This document shows, in pieces, positions 23,998 through 32,354 of a stretch of DNA of 64,000 nt; position 1 is the stretch's first letter, and each line of letters begins with the position of its first letter. The notes beneath the pieces were generated by a model. It ran no database searches, had not been told where the DNA came from, and was given only the letters and a program-made list of their open reading frames with translations. Source of the DNA: Parafrankia irregularis (GTDB lineage Bacteria > Actinomycetota > Actinomycetes > Frankiales > Frankiaceae); contig NZ_FAOZ01000002.1 in NCBI RefSeq assembly GCF_001536285.1, positions 62,001-126,000 of the forward strand, given 5' to 3'. The position numbers were made by a program, and so were the translations under genes.

Positions 23998-24822
23998 TCA
24001 GCTGCCTGCGGCGCTGCGCTCGTAGGCGCCGTCGCGCAGGATGGGCACCACGTCGTCGGCGTCGGCATGTGCCGCGCACAGCACGTCGTCATCCCAGCCT
24101 CGGGCCCGCAGTTCCTGGCCGGAGGCCGAGGCCATCAGCTCGCCGGGCAGATCCGCCGCCGCGGCGCGGAACGCCGCCATCGCCGCCCGTGCCTCGGGTG
24201 ACACCGCGGACGTCGGTAGTCCCCCCGCGTCAACGGTGCGCGCAATGATGCCGCCGGCGCCGAGCAGGTCCTCCACCGCCGGCCGCAACGGACCCAGGTG
24301 CGGGGTGCCGGACGGATCCGGCCAACGTTCCCCGGCGGCGATGACCGCCACGGCCTGCCCCGCGCCGATCCGTTTGGCGAGCCACCCGCCGACCGCAGCC
24401 GCGTTGCGTAGACAGCCGGCGATCACGGCGGCGGCACCCAGCTCCTGGGCCCGCGCCGACAGCGTCGCCCCGTTCGGCGACGTCAGCACCAGCCGCGTAC
24501 CGGCCGGGATGGCGGTCAGCCTCGCCGGCGACAGCGACCACCGGCTGGACGGATCATCCCGGCTACCTGCCAGCGCCGCGCCATGCTCCACGGCGAACCC
24601 ACGCGCGGACGCATCGCGCCAGCGATAAGGCCACACCCGGGCACCGCGCGCGACGGCGACCGACACCGCTGTGCTGAACCTAAGGACGTCGACGACGACA
24701 AGGACACATCCAGCCCGGGCAAGCACCGCGAGATCCTCGCCGCCCCACCCGAACCTGAGCGGGTACTCGCGCTGGTTGGTGAAGACATCCGCCCCGGCCA
24801 CTGCGCCGGCATGCACAACCAC
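23998..24822 (-). CDS. ComB-like 2-phosphosulfolactate phosphatase family protein
   Basis: 274 residues from GTG 24822. Family hallmarks: YPLRFGWGGEDL, VLVVVDVLRFSTAVSVAVARGA (Asp-rich metal/phosphate motif), RLVLTSPNGATLS and AAVIAGCLRNAAAV. The archetype, ComB, hydrolyses 2-phosphosulfolactate in coenzyme M synthesis; many bacteria that make no coenzyme M carry homologues of unknown substrate, and no sulfolactate genes are near. Cytosolic, Mg-dependent by family. It is divergent from the membrane protein/sigma pair (120-bp gap). Confidence 0.85.
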   Translation of the reverse strand: MVVHAGAVAGADVFTNQREYPLRFGWGGEDLAVLARAGCVLVVVDVLRFSTAVSVAVARGARVWPYRWRDASARGFAVEHGAALAGSRDDPSSRWSLSPARLTAIPAGTRLVLTSPNGATLSARAQELGAAAVIAGCLRNAAAVGGWLAKRIGAGQAVAVIAAGERWPDPSGTPHLGPLRPAVEDLLGAGGIIARTVDAGGLPTSAVSPEARAAMAAFRAAAADLPGELMASASGQELRARGWDDDVLCAAHADADDVVPILRDGAYERSAAGS

Positions 24823-24942
24823 GCTGCGATGGTGACATCCCCGGATCGGGCCATGCCGCTGAGGGCGGCGGTGTCACACCGGCAGATGTGCCGGACATGT
24901 TCTGGTCGGCCGACCACGTCGACAGCGGAGGTTGATCAGGAG

Positions 24943-25809
24943 ATGAGGCGACGGAGAACCGATCGTCCCGAAGGCGGTGAACTGATCCAGCGGGTGCGCT
25001 CCGCGGACCCGCTCGCGCCCGACCTCACCAGCAGCGAGGACGTCGCCCGCCTCGTCGACGAGCTTGCATGTGCGGTGGTGCGGACGGGGCCTGCCGAGCC
25101 CGCTGTGCCTGCCGCCGGATCCGTGCACCGCACTGCGACCGCGCAGGCTTTGGGCTACAGCCTGACCCGGGCACCGGGAGCCGACGAGAAACCGATCACC
25201 GCGGGGCGGATTGACGCCGGTCGGACTGAGGCCGGTCGGATCGGTGCGAGAGGGCGGCGTGTGGTGGTCGCCGCGCTGGTGGCCGTGGCCCTGCTGGGAA
25301 CGGCGGCGTTCACCTTCGGCAACGACCTCATTGCACGAACCGGAATGTTCGGCTCGCCGGGGATGACGGAAAACGACACGAGCGAGTGGCTCAACACCGG
25401 TGCCTCGGACTTCCGGGAGGTCATGGAATCGCTGCAACCGAACGACATCCCGTTGCCGGCTGGCCGTAGTTGGCAGCCCGTCATCGACAACAGTGTCGCG
25501 AACGGCCAGCGGGAAGGCGCGTTGATGCAGGTCACCGGGGTCCGGGCGGCCTTCGCGTTCTACGCGGAATGTGTCTGGGACTACGAATGGCTCGTCGCCC
25601 GCCAGGCGGGTGACAGCGGCCGGGTCGACCGCGCGGTCGAGGTGATGGGCGGTATGGCGTCCTGGCCGATTGTCATCGCGACCGACGGAGGTGGCGTTCG
25701 GGACTGGCTTCGCAATATGGCCGACGCGGCGGCGCGTGGCGACGAGGGTCCGGTGCGGCAGAACCTGGCGGCGAACTGCGACGCCGACTGGATCGGTGCC
25801 ACCCCGTGA
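24943..25809 (+). CDS. Single-pass membrane protein coupled to ECF sigma factor
   Basis: 288 residues from ATG 24943, with caggag 2 bp upstream (rather close). The N-terminal ~95 residues are charged and cytosolic, then RRVVVAALVAVALLGTAAFTF forms one membrane helix, and about 160 residues lie outside. The external part includes FAFYAECVWDYEWL and a second Cys in AANCDADW, a possible disulfide. Its stop overlaps the sigma gene start (GTGA). This arrangement suggests an anti-sigma or signal-receiving partner, but no zinc anti-sigma HxxxCxxC motif is present, so it may be a different type of regulator. Confidence 0.75.
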   Translation: MRRRRTDRPEGGELIQRVRSADPLAPDLTSSEDVARLVDELACAVVRTGPAEPAVPAAGSVHRTATAQALGYSLTRAPGADEKPITAGRIDAGRTEAGRIGARGRRVVVAALVAVALLGTAAFTFGNDLIARTGMFGSPGMTENDTSEWLNTGASDFREVMESLQPNDIPLPAGRSWQPVIDNSVANGQREGALMQVTGVRAAFAFYAECVWDYEWLVARQAGDSGRVDRAVEVMGGMASWPIVIATDGGGVRDWLRNMADAAARGDEGPVRQNLAANCDADWIGATP

Positions 25810-26447
25810 CCGGTGAGAGCCTGACCCGCGCCGCGTTCCCGGCGACGTCGTCGTTCCTCGCGACGTCGCCGTCTGTCCGAACCACATCCGCGACGGATCC
25901 GGAGATGTCCGCACCAGGCCCGGCAGCCTCGGTGGAGGAGCGGTTCACCGGTCTGGTCAATGTGGTCGGTCCGCGGGTGCTGGCGTTTCTCGCCCGCCGT
26001 GTCGATCCGCCCGCGGACGCCGCCGACCTGCTCGCCGACGTCCTGATGACCGCCTGGCGCCGGGTCGGCGACCTCCCGTCCGACGACGACGCGGCGGCTG
26101 CCTGGCTGTTCGGCGTGGCCCGCCACACGCTCGCCAACCACCGCCGCTCCCAGACCCGCCGGGCCGCACTCGCCGACCGCCTGCGAGACCATCTCGCCAC
26201 GGTCGTCCCGACGCGAGAGGCGCTGACCGGCGCTGCGATGGCTGACGACGTGATGACCGACGAGGCCGTCGAAATCCGGGCCGGGCTGGCGCGGCTCAGC
26301 GAGGCCGACAGGCTGGTTCTCACCCTCTCCTGCTGGGACGGCCTGACCGCGGACGAGATCGCCGGCGTTCTGCGGATCACCCCGGCGGCCGTCCGGCAAC
26401 GCCTGCGCCGCGCCCGCACGCGCCTGCGCCGCCTGTTGGACGCCTGA
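25806..26447 (+). CDS. ECF-type RNA polymerase sigma factor
   Basis: 213 residues from GTG 25806, overlapping the preceding gene. Region 2: VGPRVLAFLARRVDPPADAA then DLLADVLMTAWRR and AWLFGVARHTLANHRRS, the core-binding and -10 reading helices. Region 4: LSEADRLVLTLSCWDGLTAD then EIAGVLRITPAAVRQRLRRA, the -35 reading HTH. No extra C-terminal domain. It would redirect RNA polymerase to a small regulon, likely under control of the membrane protein encoded just upstream. Its 3' end is joined by a long stem to the stop of the convergent oxidoreductase gene. Confidence 0.92.
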   Translation: MTGESLTRAAFPATSSFLATSPSVRTTSATDPEMSAPGPAASVEERFTGLVNVVGPRVLAFLARRVDPPADAADLLADVLMTAWRRVGDLPSDDDAAAAWLFGVARHTLANHRRSQTRRAALADRLRDHLATVVPTREALTGAAMADDVMTDEAVEIRAGLARLSEADRLVLTLSCWDGLTADEIAGVLRITPAAVRQRLRRARTRLRRLLDA

Positions 26448-26494
26448 CGCCTGACTTCTGGCGTCTGGCGTCTGGCGTCTGAGGCGTCAGGCGT
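26440..26494. terminator. Bidirectional terminator-like stem spanning two stop codons
   Basis: A perfect 13-bp inverted repeat, acgcctgacgcct (26440-26452) with aggcgtcaggcgt (26482-26494). It starts inside the last codons of the sigma gene and ends on the first base of the convergent stop. The loop holds three tandem tctggcg units. No T-tract, so termination strength is uncertain. Confidence 0.65.
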
Positions 26495-27453
26495 TACTCG
26501 GCCACCGCCAGGACGATCTTCCCCTGGATGTGGCCCTGCTCGGCCCGCTCGTGTGCCCGCCAGGCTTCGGCGAGCGGGAAGACGCTGTCGATACCGGCCC
26601 GCACGGCACCGGATTCGAGGAGTGCGGCGATCTCAGCCAGCTGGTCACCGGCGGAGCGGACCTGGCCGCTGCGAATCAGGACGCCGCGCCGGGCCAGCTC
26701 CTCCTCGCCGAAGTCGCCGTAGAACACCGGGCTGAGCACGCCACCGTCCCTGATCGCAGGGGTGAGGCGGTGGGCGTTCGGCCCTCCGACGGTGTCGAAC
26801 AGGACGTCGACATCCTTCACGACGTCCGTGGCCTGGGTTGTCGTGTAGTCGATGTACTCGTCGACACCCAGCCCACGCAGGAACTCCTCGTGCCGCGTCG
26901 ACGCGACGGCGATCACCCGGGCGCCGAGAACGCGCAGGAACTGGACGAGGAGGTGCCCGACGCCCCCGGCGGCGCCGTTGACCAGCACGGTGCTCCCGGG
27001 GGTCACACGAGCATGGTCCCGGATGAACTGCCAGGCCGTGAGGCCCGCCATCGGGACAGCCGCGGCCTCGATGTGACTGACTCCGGCCGGCTTGCGCGCG
27101 AGCTCCGTGGCCGGTGCGGTCGTGTACTCGGCGTAGCCTTTCGACGCGCCTATCTCGGTGGGGAAGCGAAGCAGCCCGAAGACCTCGTCCCCCACCGCCC
27201 AGGCGGTGACGCCGGGCCCGGTGGCCGTGACGACGCCGGACACGTCCGTCCCTGGCGTGAACGGGAAAGGGACGACTGGTCGGAGTTCCGCGGGGATCGA
27301 GGCGAGCCCGGACCGCGCGTACCAGTCCGGCGGGTTCACCCCGGCGGCGTGCACCCGCACGAGGACCTCACCCGGGCCGGGCTCTGGACGGCCGACGTCG
27401 GCGAGCTGGAGCTCGCGGGGCGGGCCGGGGCGGTGCACGAGGATGGTTTTCAT
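26494..27453 (-). CDS. NADP-dependent MDR oxidoreductase (quinone reductase-like)
   Basis: 319 residues from ATG 27453. Motifs: VHAAGVNPPDWYAR, PFTPGTDVSGVVTATG, GDEVFGLLRF, VLVNGAAGGVGHLLVQFLRVLGA (dinucleotide fold), GVDEYIDYTT and VLFDTVGGPNAHRL. Zinc ligands of alcohol dehydrogenases are missing. Members reduce quinones, enones or similar electrophiles with NADPH. It is divergent from a TetR gene, and the 93-bp region between them has two perfect operator dyads, so the pair is almost certainly an inducible detoxification unit. A paralogue lies at 11063-12082. Confidence 0.92.
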   Translation of the reverse strand: MKTILVHRPGPPRELQLADVGRPEPGPGEVLVRVHAAGVNPPDWYARSGLASIPAELRPVVPFPFTPGTDVSGVVTATGPGVTAWAVGDEVFGLLRFPTEIGASKGYAEYTTAPATELARKPAGVSHIEAAAVPMAGLTAWQFIRDHARVTPGSTVLVNGAAGGVGHLLVQFLRVLGARVIAVASTRHEEFLRGLGVDEYIDYTTTQATDVVKDVDVLFDTVGGPNAHRLTPAIRDGGVLSPVFYGDFGEEELARRGVLIRSGQVRSAGDQLAEIAALLESGAVRAGIDSVFPLAEAWRAHERAEQGHIQGKIVLAVAE

Positions 27454-27495
27454 GCGAGGTCGTCTCCTGATCGTCAGACGAAGGTCACCACATTC

Positions 27496-27534
27496 CGGAG
27501 CGGCGCTCCGGATGCTAGACGGAGCACTGCTCCG
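27496..27534. promoter_or_regulatory. Twin TetR operator dyads
   Basis: Two perfect 6-3-6 palindromes, CGGAGC-NNN-GCTCCG, at 27496-27510 and 27520-27534, spaced 24 bp start to start. They lie between the oxidoreductase ATG (27453) and TetR GTG (27547). The second copy is 12 bp from the TetR start. The regular spacing suits two dimers binding cooperatively on one DNA face region. Confidence 0.8.
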
Positions 27535-27546
27535 ATTTCAACCTCG

Positions 27547-28146
27547 GTGGACGGCGTGAGCGCTGGACCGGACTCGCCCGGTCACCGCGACCGGCGCGCG
27601 GATGCCCGTCGCAACTACGACCACATCCTCGCCACCGCGGCGGTCGTGCTGGCGGAGCAGGGCGTGCAGGCGTCCCTACGCGACGTCGCCCGCCGCGCCG
27701 ACGTCGGTCTGGGCACCCTCTATCGGCATTTCCCGACCCGCGAGGCGCTCCTGGAGACGCTGCTGCGCCAGGGTTTCGAACGGCTCGTCGAGCTCGCCGG
27801 CAGCCTGCGCGCGACCCACCCACCCGAACAGGCCCTCACCAGATGGCTCCACGAGCTCGCCGCCGGCGCCAGCGTCTACCGCGGTCTACCGGCCTCGCTG
27901 GTCGCGACCCTGCAGGACCCGACATCGGCGCTTTTCGCGTCCTGCTCCGCGCTGCAGAACGCGGGCGCCGGCCTGGTCGAGAACGCCCAGCAGGCCGGCG
28001 CCGTCCGGGCTGACATCACCGGCCCGGACGTCTTCGCGCTCGTGGGAGCGGTCGCGTCGATGGCCGAACACTCCGCCTTCCGGGGCCGCACCGCCCTTCT
28101 GCTCGACGTCGTCATCGACGGGCTGAAGAGACCGGCGGGTGGCTAG
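27547..28146 (+). CDS. TetR-family repressor
   Basis: 199 residues from GTG 27547 (GTG 27556 also possible). HTH: DHILATAAVVLAEQGVQASL then RDVARRADVGLGTLYRHFPT, a standard TetR N-terminus. The ligand domain includes TLQDPTSALFASCSALQNAGAG, as in TetR_C-type regulators of redox enzymes. It is divergent from the quinone reductase with two perfect operators between, so it very likely represses both. Its 3' end overlaps the convergent WD40 gene by 35 bp. Confidence 0.92.
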   Translation: MDGVSAGPDSPGHRDRRADARRNYDHILATAAVVLAEQGVQASLRDVARRADVGLGTLYRHFPTREALLETLLRQGFERLVELAGSLRATHPPEQALTRWLHELAAGASVYRGLPASLVATLQDPTSALFASCSALQNAGAGLVENAQQAGAVRADITGPDVFALVGAVASMAEHSAFRGRTALLLDVVIDGLKRPAGG

Positions 28147-30189
28147 CCGCGGCCGAGTGATCACCGGGGGCGCCGCCTCGGACCTGCCGCAGACCGCGCC
28201 GGTCCCAGACCCGGATCGTGTGGTCCTCGCTGACGCTGACGATCTCGGTGCCGTCCGGGGTGATGGCCACACCCGCGACCCCGCGGGTGTGGCCGGTGAG
28301 GCAGGCCAGTTGTCGGCCACTGGCGCGGTCCCAGATCCGGATCGTCCCGTCGCCGCCCAGCCCTCGCGCCGCCGCGCCGCCGGCGCCGCCGCAGCTGACG
28401 ATCTCCGATCCGTCCGGGCTTACCGCCACCGCCCGCACATCGCCGACATGGCCGGTGAGACGGGCCTGTTCACGGCTACGGATCAGGTCCCACAGCCGCA
28501 CCGTCCCGTCGCCGCCACCGCTGACCGCCTGACGGCCGTCCGGAGTGACGGCCACCGCGGACGCCCAGTGTCGGTGCCGCCCAAGCTGACGCTGCCGGTC
28601 GCCGTCGAGGCCCGCCACCCAGATGGTTCCGTCCAGATCGCCGCAGACGATCCGCTGGCCGTCCGGGGTCACGGCCAGCGCGGTCACCGCCATCTCCCGG
28701 CCCGGAAACAGCCGCTCCCAGAGCGCTCGTCGACGTCTACGACGGGTGTGTTCTCGAGCGACCTGCCGATCCCTGCCGGCATCCCGGTCCTGCTCACGGT
28801 CCCGCTCCCAGAGCCGGACCGTGCCGTCGCCGTGGCCGGTCACGATCCGTCGGCCATCGGGAGTGACGGCGACTGCCCACACCGGGACGCCGTCGCTGGT
28901 CAGGCACCCGAGGCGGCGGCCGCCGGCGAGATCCCAGATCCGCAGCGCCCCGGAGGGGTCGCCGCTGGCGGCCCACCGGCCGTCCGGCGCCACGGCCAGC
29001 GCCGACATCCGGTCAGGTCCGACGAAAGGCGCCTGTGATGTCGCTGGTGTCTCCCCCGGACGGATATGGGCCTGCTCCTCGCCGGTCTCCCGTTCCCAGA
29101 TCCGCAGCATGCCGTCGCCACCGCCGGTCACGACCCGTCTGCCATCCGGCGTTGACGCGACCGTCGACACCTCACCGGTGTGGCCGGTCAGGGCCGCCCG
29201 CTCCGTGCCGTCGGCGAGGTCCCACAGCCGCACCACCCCGTCCGCGCCCCCGCTGACGACCTGCCGGCCGTCCGGGGTGAGGGCCACGGCCTGGACCGCG
29301 CCATGGTGGCCGCTCAGGCAGGCCTGCTCCCGGCTGCCGGCGAGGTCCCAGACCCGGACCAGCCCGTCGTAGCCGCCGCTGACGCCCTGCCTGCCGTCCG
29401 CCGCGAGCACCAACGACGTCATCGCCGTCAGCCCCGGCGCCCGGCCGGAACCCTCCGCGTTCTCCGCGTTCTCCGTGCCCTCAGTGCTCTCCGCGTGCCC
29501 GGCGGGATACAGGCAGGCCTGTTCGCGGGCGGTGGCCAGGTCCCAGACCCGCACCGTTCCGTCGGCGCATCCGCCGACCGCCTGGGTGCCATCCGGTGTC
29601 AGCGCCAACCTGGCCGGTAACCCGAAGGCATGTTCAGCGACCTGATGACCGGTGGCGAGGTCGTGTATTCGGAGCAACCAGGCGTCGACGATCTGGGAGA
29701 TGACGACATGCGTTCCGTCGGGGGTGAGCGCAAGCCCAGCACGTTCGCGACGTCGATGGTCGCCACCGGCTGGCCGCCGTCCAGGTCCAGCACGTGGATC
29801 GGCCCGCGCCACCCGGCGCTGACCACCCGCCGCCCGTCGGGGGTGACCACCACCGCCGTCACGTCGTCGTGCCCCGCCGATCCGTCCGCGGGATCTTCCA
29901 GCCAATGGGTGAAACTGGCGCGTTGCCGGCCCGTGTCCAGGTCCCAGATCCGTACCGCGCCGCCGTCGTCGCCGCTGACGACCTGCTGTCCGTCCGGCGT
30001 CACCGCCAGTGCCATCACACGGGACGCGCCGGTGGTGAGGCGGAGCCGTTCCCGGCCGGTCGACCGGTCCCAGATCCGCACCGTGCCGTCGTCCGCGCCC
30101 CCGCTGACGACCGAACGCCCGTCGGGTGTCACCGCCACCGCGGACACCGCGCCGGCATGCCCCCAGAACGGCGCCACCGTCACCGCCAC
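28112..30189 (-). pseudogene. 14-repeat WD40 protein with a single-base frameshift
   Basis: From GTG 30189, only 2 bp after the upstream stop. The first reading frame carries three WD40 repeats (for example VTPDGRSVVSGGADDGTVRI) and then drifts. Restoring one base near 29730 (minus-strand ggcttgcgctc as ggcttggcgctc) continues in one frame to 28112, giving exactly 693 codons. The repaired protein has 14 WD40-type repeats (xVTPDGRxVVSGGxDGTVRxWD), enough for two seven-bladed propellers with no other domain, signal or membrane helix. It would be a protein-interaction scaffold. Either a recent pseudogene, a programmed shift, or an assembly error. Confidence 0.8.
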
Positions 30190-30191
30190 TG

Positions 30192-31451
30192 TCAGGTAGC
30201 GGTATCGGAATCGGTGTCGGTGAGTGCTGGCAGGGCGGCGTCGGCGACGGCGGGGGCGAGCTGGGGGTGGTCCGGCCGCGGGAGCAGCGCGCCGAAGGGG
30301 GCCTGGGCGGCGATGGCGTGGACCGCGGCGACCCGGGCGGCCATGTTGATCGGGCAGTGGGCGGTGACCGCGGCGCGCAGCAGTCCGGGCAGCGCGTGCA
30401 GGGGCCGCGGCCCGTCGGTCGCCTGCGGGAGCAGGGGCGGTGATTCGGGACGGACCCGCAGCAGCGTGGGGCCTTTCGGCGGCGCAGCCAGGCCGATCAG
30501 GTCGACGAGGAGATCGAGACGGCCCGCGAGCTCGTGCAGCAGCGTCACCCCGTAGGCGACCGGGTCGTACAGCAGCAGGTCGTGGATCCCGGCGGCCAGC
30601 AGGAGACCGGCGAGATCCCCGCCGCGCTGCGGATCGACGACTGCCACCCGGGCGTGGCGGGGGTCGACACCCCGGCGCCGCAGATGGTTCAGAGCGGCCG
30701 CCACGGCCGCCACGGCGAGACCGTCGTTGATCGCGTCCAGCAGCACCGGGTGCGATGCGGGTTGCGGTGCGGGCGCGGCCCGCAGCGTGGCGCGGACGGC
30801 GTCGATGTGCCGGACGTGCGTGTGGACCAGCACCGACGCACCGAACCCCGGCGCCATCATGCGGATCATCGCGGCGAGTTCGCCCGGGCCACAGGCCGAC
30901 AGCGGAATCGGCACCACGTCCAGACCGGTCTCCCGGTGCAGGTGGGCTGCCTGCGACTCGACGGCTGGCAGCGCCGCCTCCGCTGGCAACGACTCGAAGT
31001 CCAGCACCGCGCTGGCGTCACTGAGCAGCGCGACTCGGCGGGCCCGGCCGCTGAACCTGTCGACCTGCCCCGGATGGGCGACCAGATGACGGATCACCCG
31101 GCGGTCCGCGTCGGCATCCAGCAACGCCAGGTCCCGCCCGGTCGCGGTCGACGCCCGCAGCTGCTGGCCCAGCTTCCCCGTCGAGGCGACCGTGAACACC
31201 GGGTCCTCGGTCCGGAGCAGGTCAGCGCCCAGCGTTTCCCGGAGGGCCTCCACCAGCCAGGACAGTGTCGGCCCGCTGTCGGCGTCCACGATGATCCGCC
31301 GGCAGCCGTCCGGGCCGGGCTCGTCCGCCTGGATGACCGCCATGCCCGGGTTTCGGGAGAGAACCGCATCCACCGCCGGCCGCGCCTGCGTGGACACGTA
31401 CACCGCGACACCGAACGCCGCACTGACGGCGGCCGACCCGTGGGGCGTCAT
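30192..31451 (-). CDS. Unrecognised Rossmann-like protein coupled to WD40 gene
   Basis: 419 residues from ATG 31451. No firm family. The first ~200 residues alternate strands and helices (AVIQADEPGPDGCRRIIVDA, LALLDADADRRVIRHLVAHP, VALLSDASAVLDFESL). The middle segment (VLLDAINDGLAVAAVAAALN then RHARVAVVDPQRGGDLAGLL) faintly recalls the NAD-binding half of malic-enzyme-like proteins, but the canonical GxGxxG is replaced by PQRGG. Several His (HTHVRHIDA, TAHCPINMAA) could bind metal. Its stop is 2 bp before the WD40 start, and a 42-codon frame overlaps its own start (ATGA). A shared complex with the WD40 protein is likely. Confidence 0.6.
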   Translation of the reverse strand: MTPHGSAAVSAAFGVAVYVSTQARPAVDAVLSRNPGMAVIQADEPGPDGCRRIIVDADSGPTLSWLVEALRETLGADLLRTEDPVFTVASTGKLGQQLRASTATGRDLALLDADADRRVIRHLVAHPGQVDRFSGRARRVALLSDASAVLDFESLPAEAALPAVESQAAHLHRETGLDVVPIPLSACGPGELAAMIRMMAPGFGASVLVHTHVRHIDAVRATLRAAPAPQPASHPVLLDAINDGLAVAAVAAALNHLRRRGVDPRHARVAVVDPQRGGDLAGLLLAAGIHDLLLYDPVAYGVTLLHELAGRLDLLVDLIGLAAPPKGPTLLRVRPESPPLLPQATDGPRPLHALPGLLRAAVTAHCPINMAARVAAVHAIAAQAPFGALLPRPDHPQLAPAVADAALPALTDTDSDTAT

Positions 31452-31576
31452 GGCGCCACCTGTGTCAGGATCCGTCGGGCCGCATCCCCCACCTGGCCGT
31501 CCGGCATCCTTACAGGATCTACGAAGTTGCCGGGGTCAGCAAGCAGCCGGCGCGCCAGAGCGCTCCGGCGCCCCAT
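31448..31576 (-). CDS. Possible 42-residue protein overlapping next start
   Basis: Frame MGRRSALARRLLADPGNF through ARRILTQVAP, with its stop in an ATGA overlap with the 419-residue gene. This coupling favours translation. It is basic at the start and has no signal or membrane segment. The start lies in the 26 bp between it and the ABC permease stop, so it could be the first gene of the WD40 operon. Function unknown; it might also be a non-coding leader. Confidence 0.4.
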   Translation of the reverse strand: MGRRSALARRLLADPGNFVDPVRMPDGQVGDAARRILTQVAP

Positions 31577-31601
31577 CCGGCGGGCAGGGGCGCCGCGCGC
31601 G

Positions 31602-32354
31602 TCAGGCGTCGCGGCGGTGTAGCGCCCGCCAGCCACCGAAGACCGCGATCGCGACCCAGGCGCTCATGATCGGCAGGCCCAGCCATGGGCTGTAGAGGAC
31701 ATCAGGGTCCGCCCGCGAGGTCAGGATCGCGTACAGCCCGGCCCGGTCCGGCAGGAACTGGGTGACCTTCCGCAGGCCGGGGACCTCCATGCTCAACGGG
31801 GACAGCAGGAAGAGGAACGGCAGGAGCAGGCCCAGCGTCGCCGCCAGGGAACGGGTCATCGCGGCCAGACCCATGCACAGCAGAGTCAGCAGCGGAAAGT
31901 AGAGGATCAGACAGATCACGGCGCGCACCGTGCCGGGATCGCCGAGGGAAACGCCGTGCTCGCCGAGCAGCCCCTGGGTCAGGAAGAACGTCAGCGGCGC
32001 GGCCGGGAGGGCGACTGTCAGCGCCAGGCCGGCGTTGGCCGTCAGCTTGCCCAGGTAGAAGCGGGTTCGGTGGGGAACGGCCGTAAGCGAGGTGGTGATG
32101 GTGCCCTTCTCGTATTCGCCGCCGAGGGACAGCATCGCGAAGACAGCCAACGAGATCTGGGCGAAGTTCAGGCCCCAGAAACCAATCGCCAGCGGGTCGT
32201 AGTCCGCTGCGGCAGCCTCGGCATCGCCGTAAGCCCCGCACGCGAACGCACCGAACCCCATGAGCATCACAACGGACAGCGCCAGGGACGAGACGAGTGA
32301 CCGTACGGACCAGATCTTGGTCCATTCCGAGTACAGCACCGGCTGCAGGGTCAT
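31602..32354 (-). CDS. ABC transporter permease
   Basis: 250 residues from ATG 32354, overlapping the ATPase stop (ATGA). ABC-2 type permease: YSEWTKIWSVRSLVSSLALS at the N-terminus (the common SEWTK motif), then about six hydrophobic helices including LLGLLLPFLFLLSPLSM and ISLAVFAMLSLGGEYEKGT (the conserved EY.. GT region). With the adjacent ATPase it would form an exporter for a lipid, peptide or antibiotic. The divergent two-component operon next door suggests control by cell-envelope signals, as with bacterial antibiotic-resistance ABC systems. Confidence 0.93.
   Translation of the reverse strand: MTLQPVLYSEWTKIWSVRSLVSSLALSVVMLMGFGAFACGAYGDAEAAAADYDPLAIGFWGLNFAQISLAVFAMLSLGGEYEKGTITTSLTAVPHRTRFYLGKLTANAGLALTVALPAAPLTFFLTQGLLGEHGVSLGDPGTVRAVICLILYFPLLTLLCMGLAAMTRSLAATLGLLLPFLFLLSPLSMEVPGLRKVTQFLPDRAGLYAILTSRADPDVLYSPWLGLPIMSAWVAIAVFGGWRALHRRDA

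Noticed and set aside
26530-27546. Upstream extension of the TetR frame to 26530
   Set aside because: It is antisense to the oxidoreductase; the homologous part begins near 27580.
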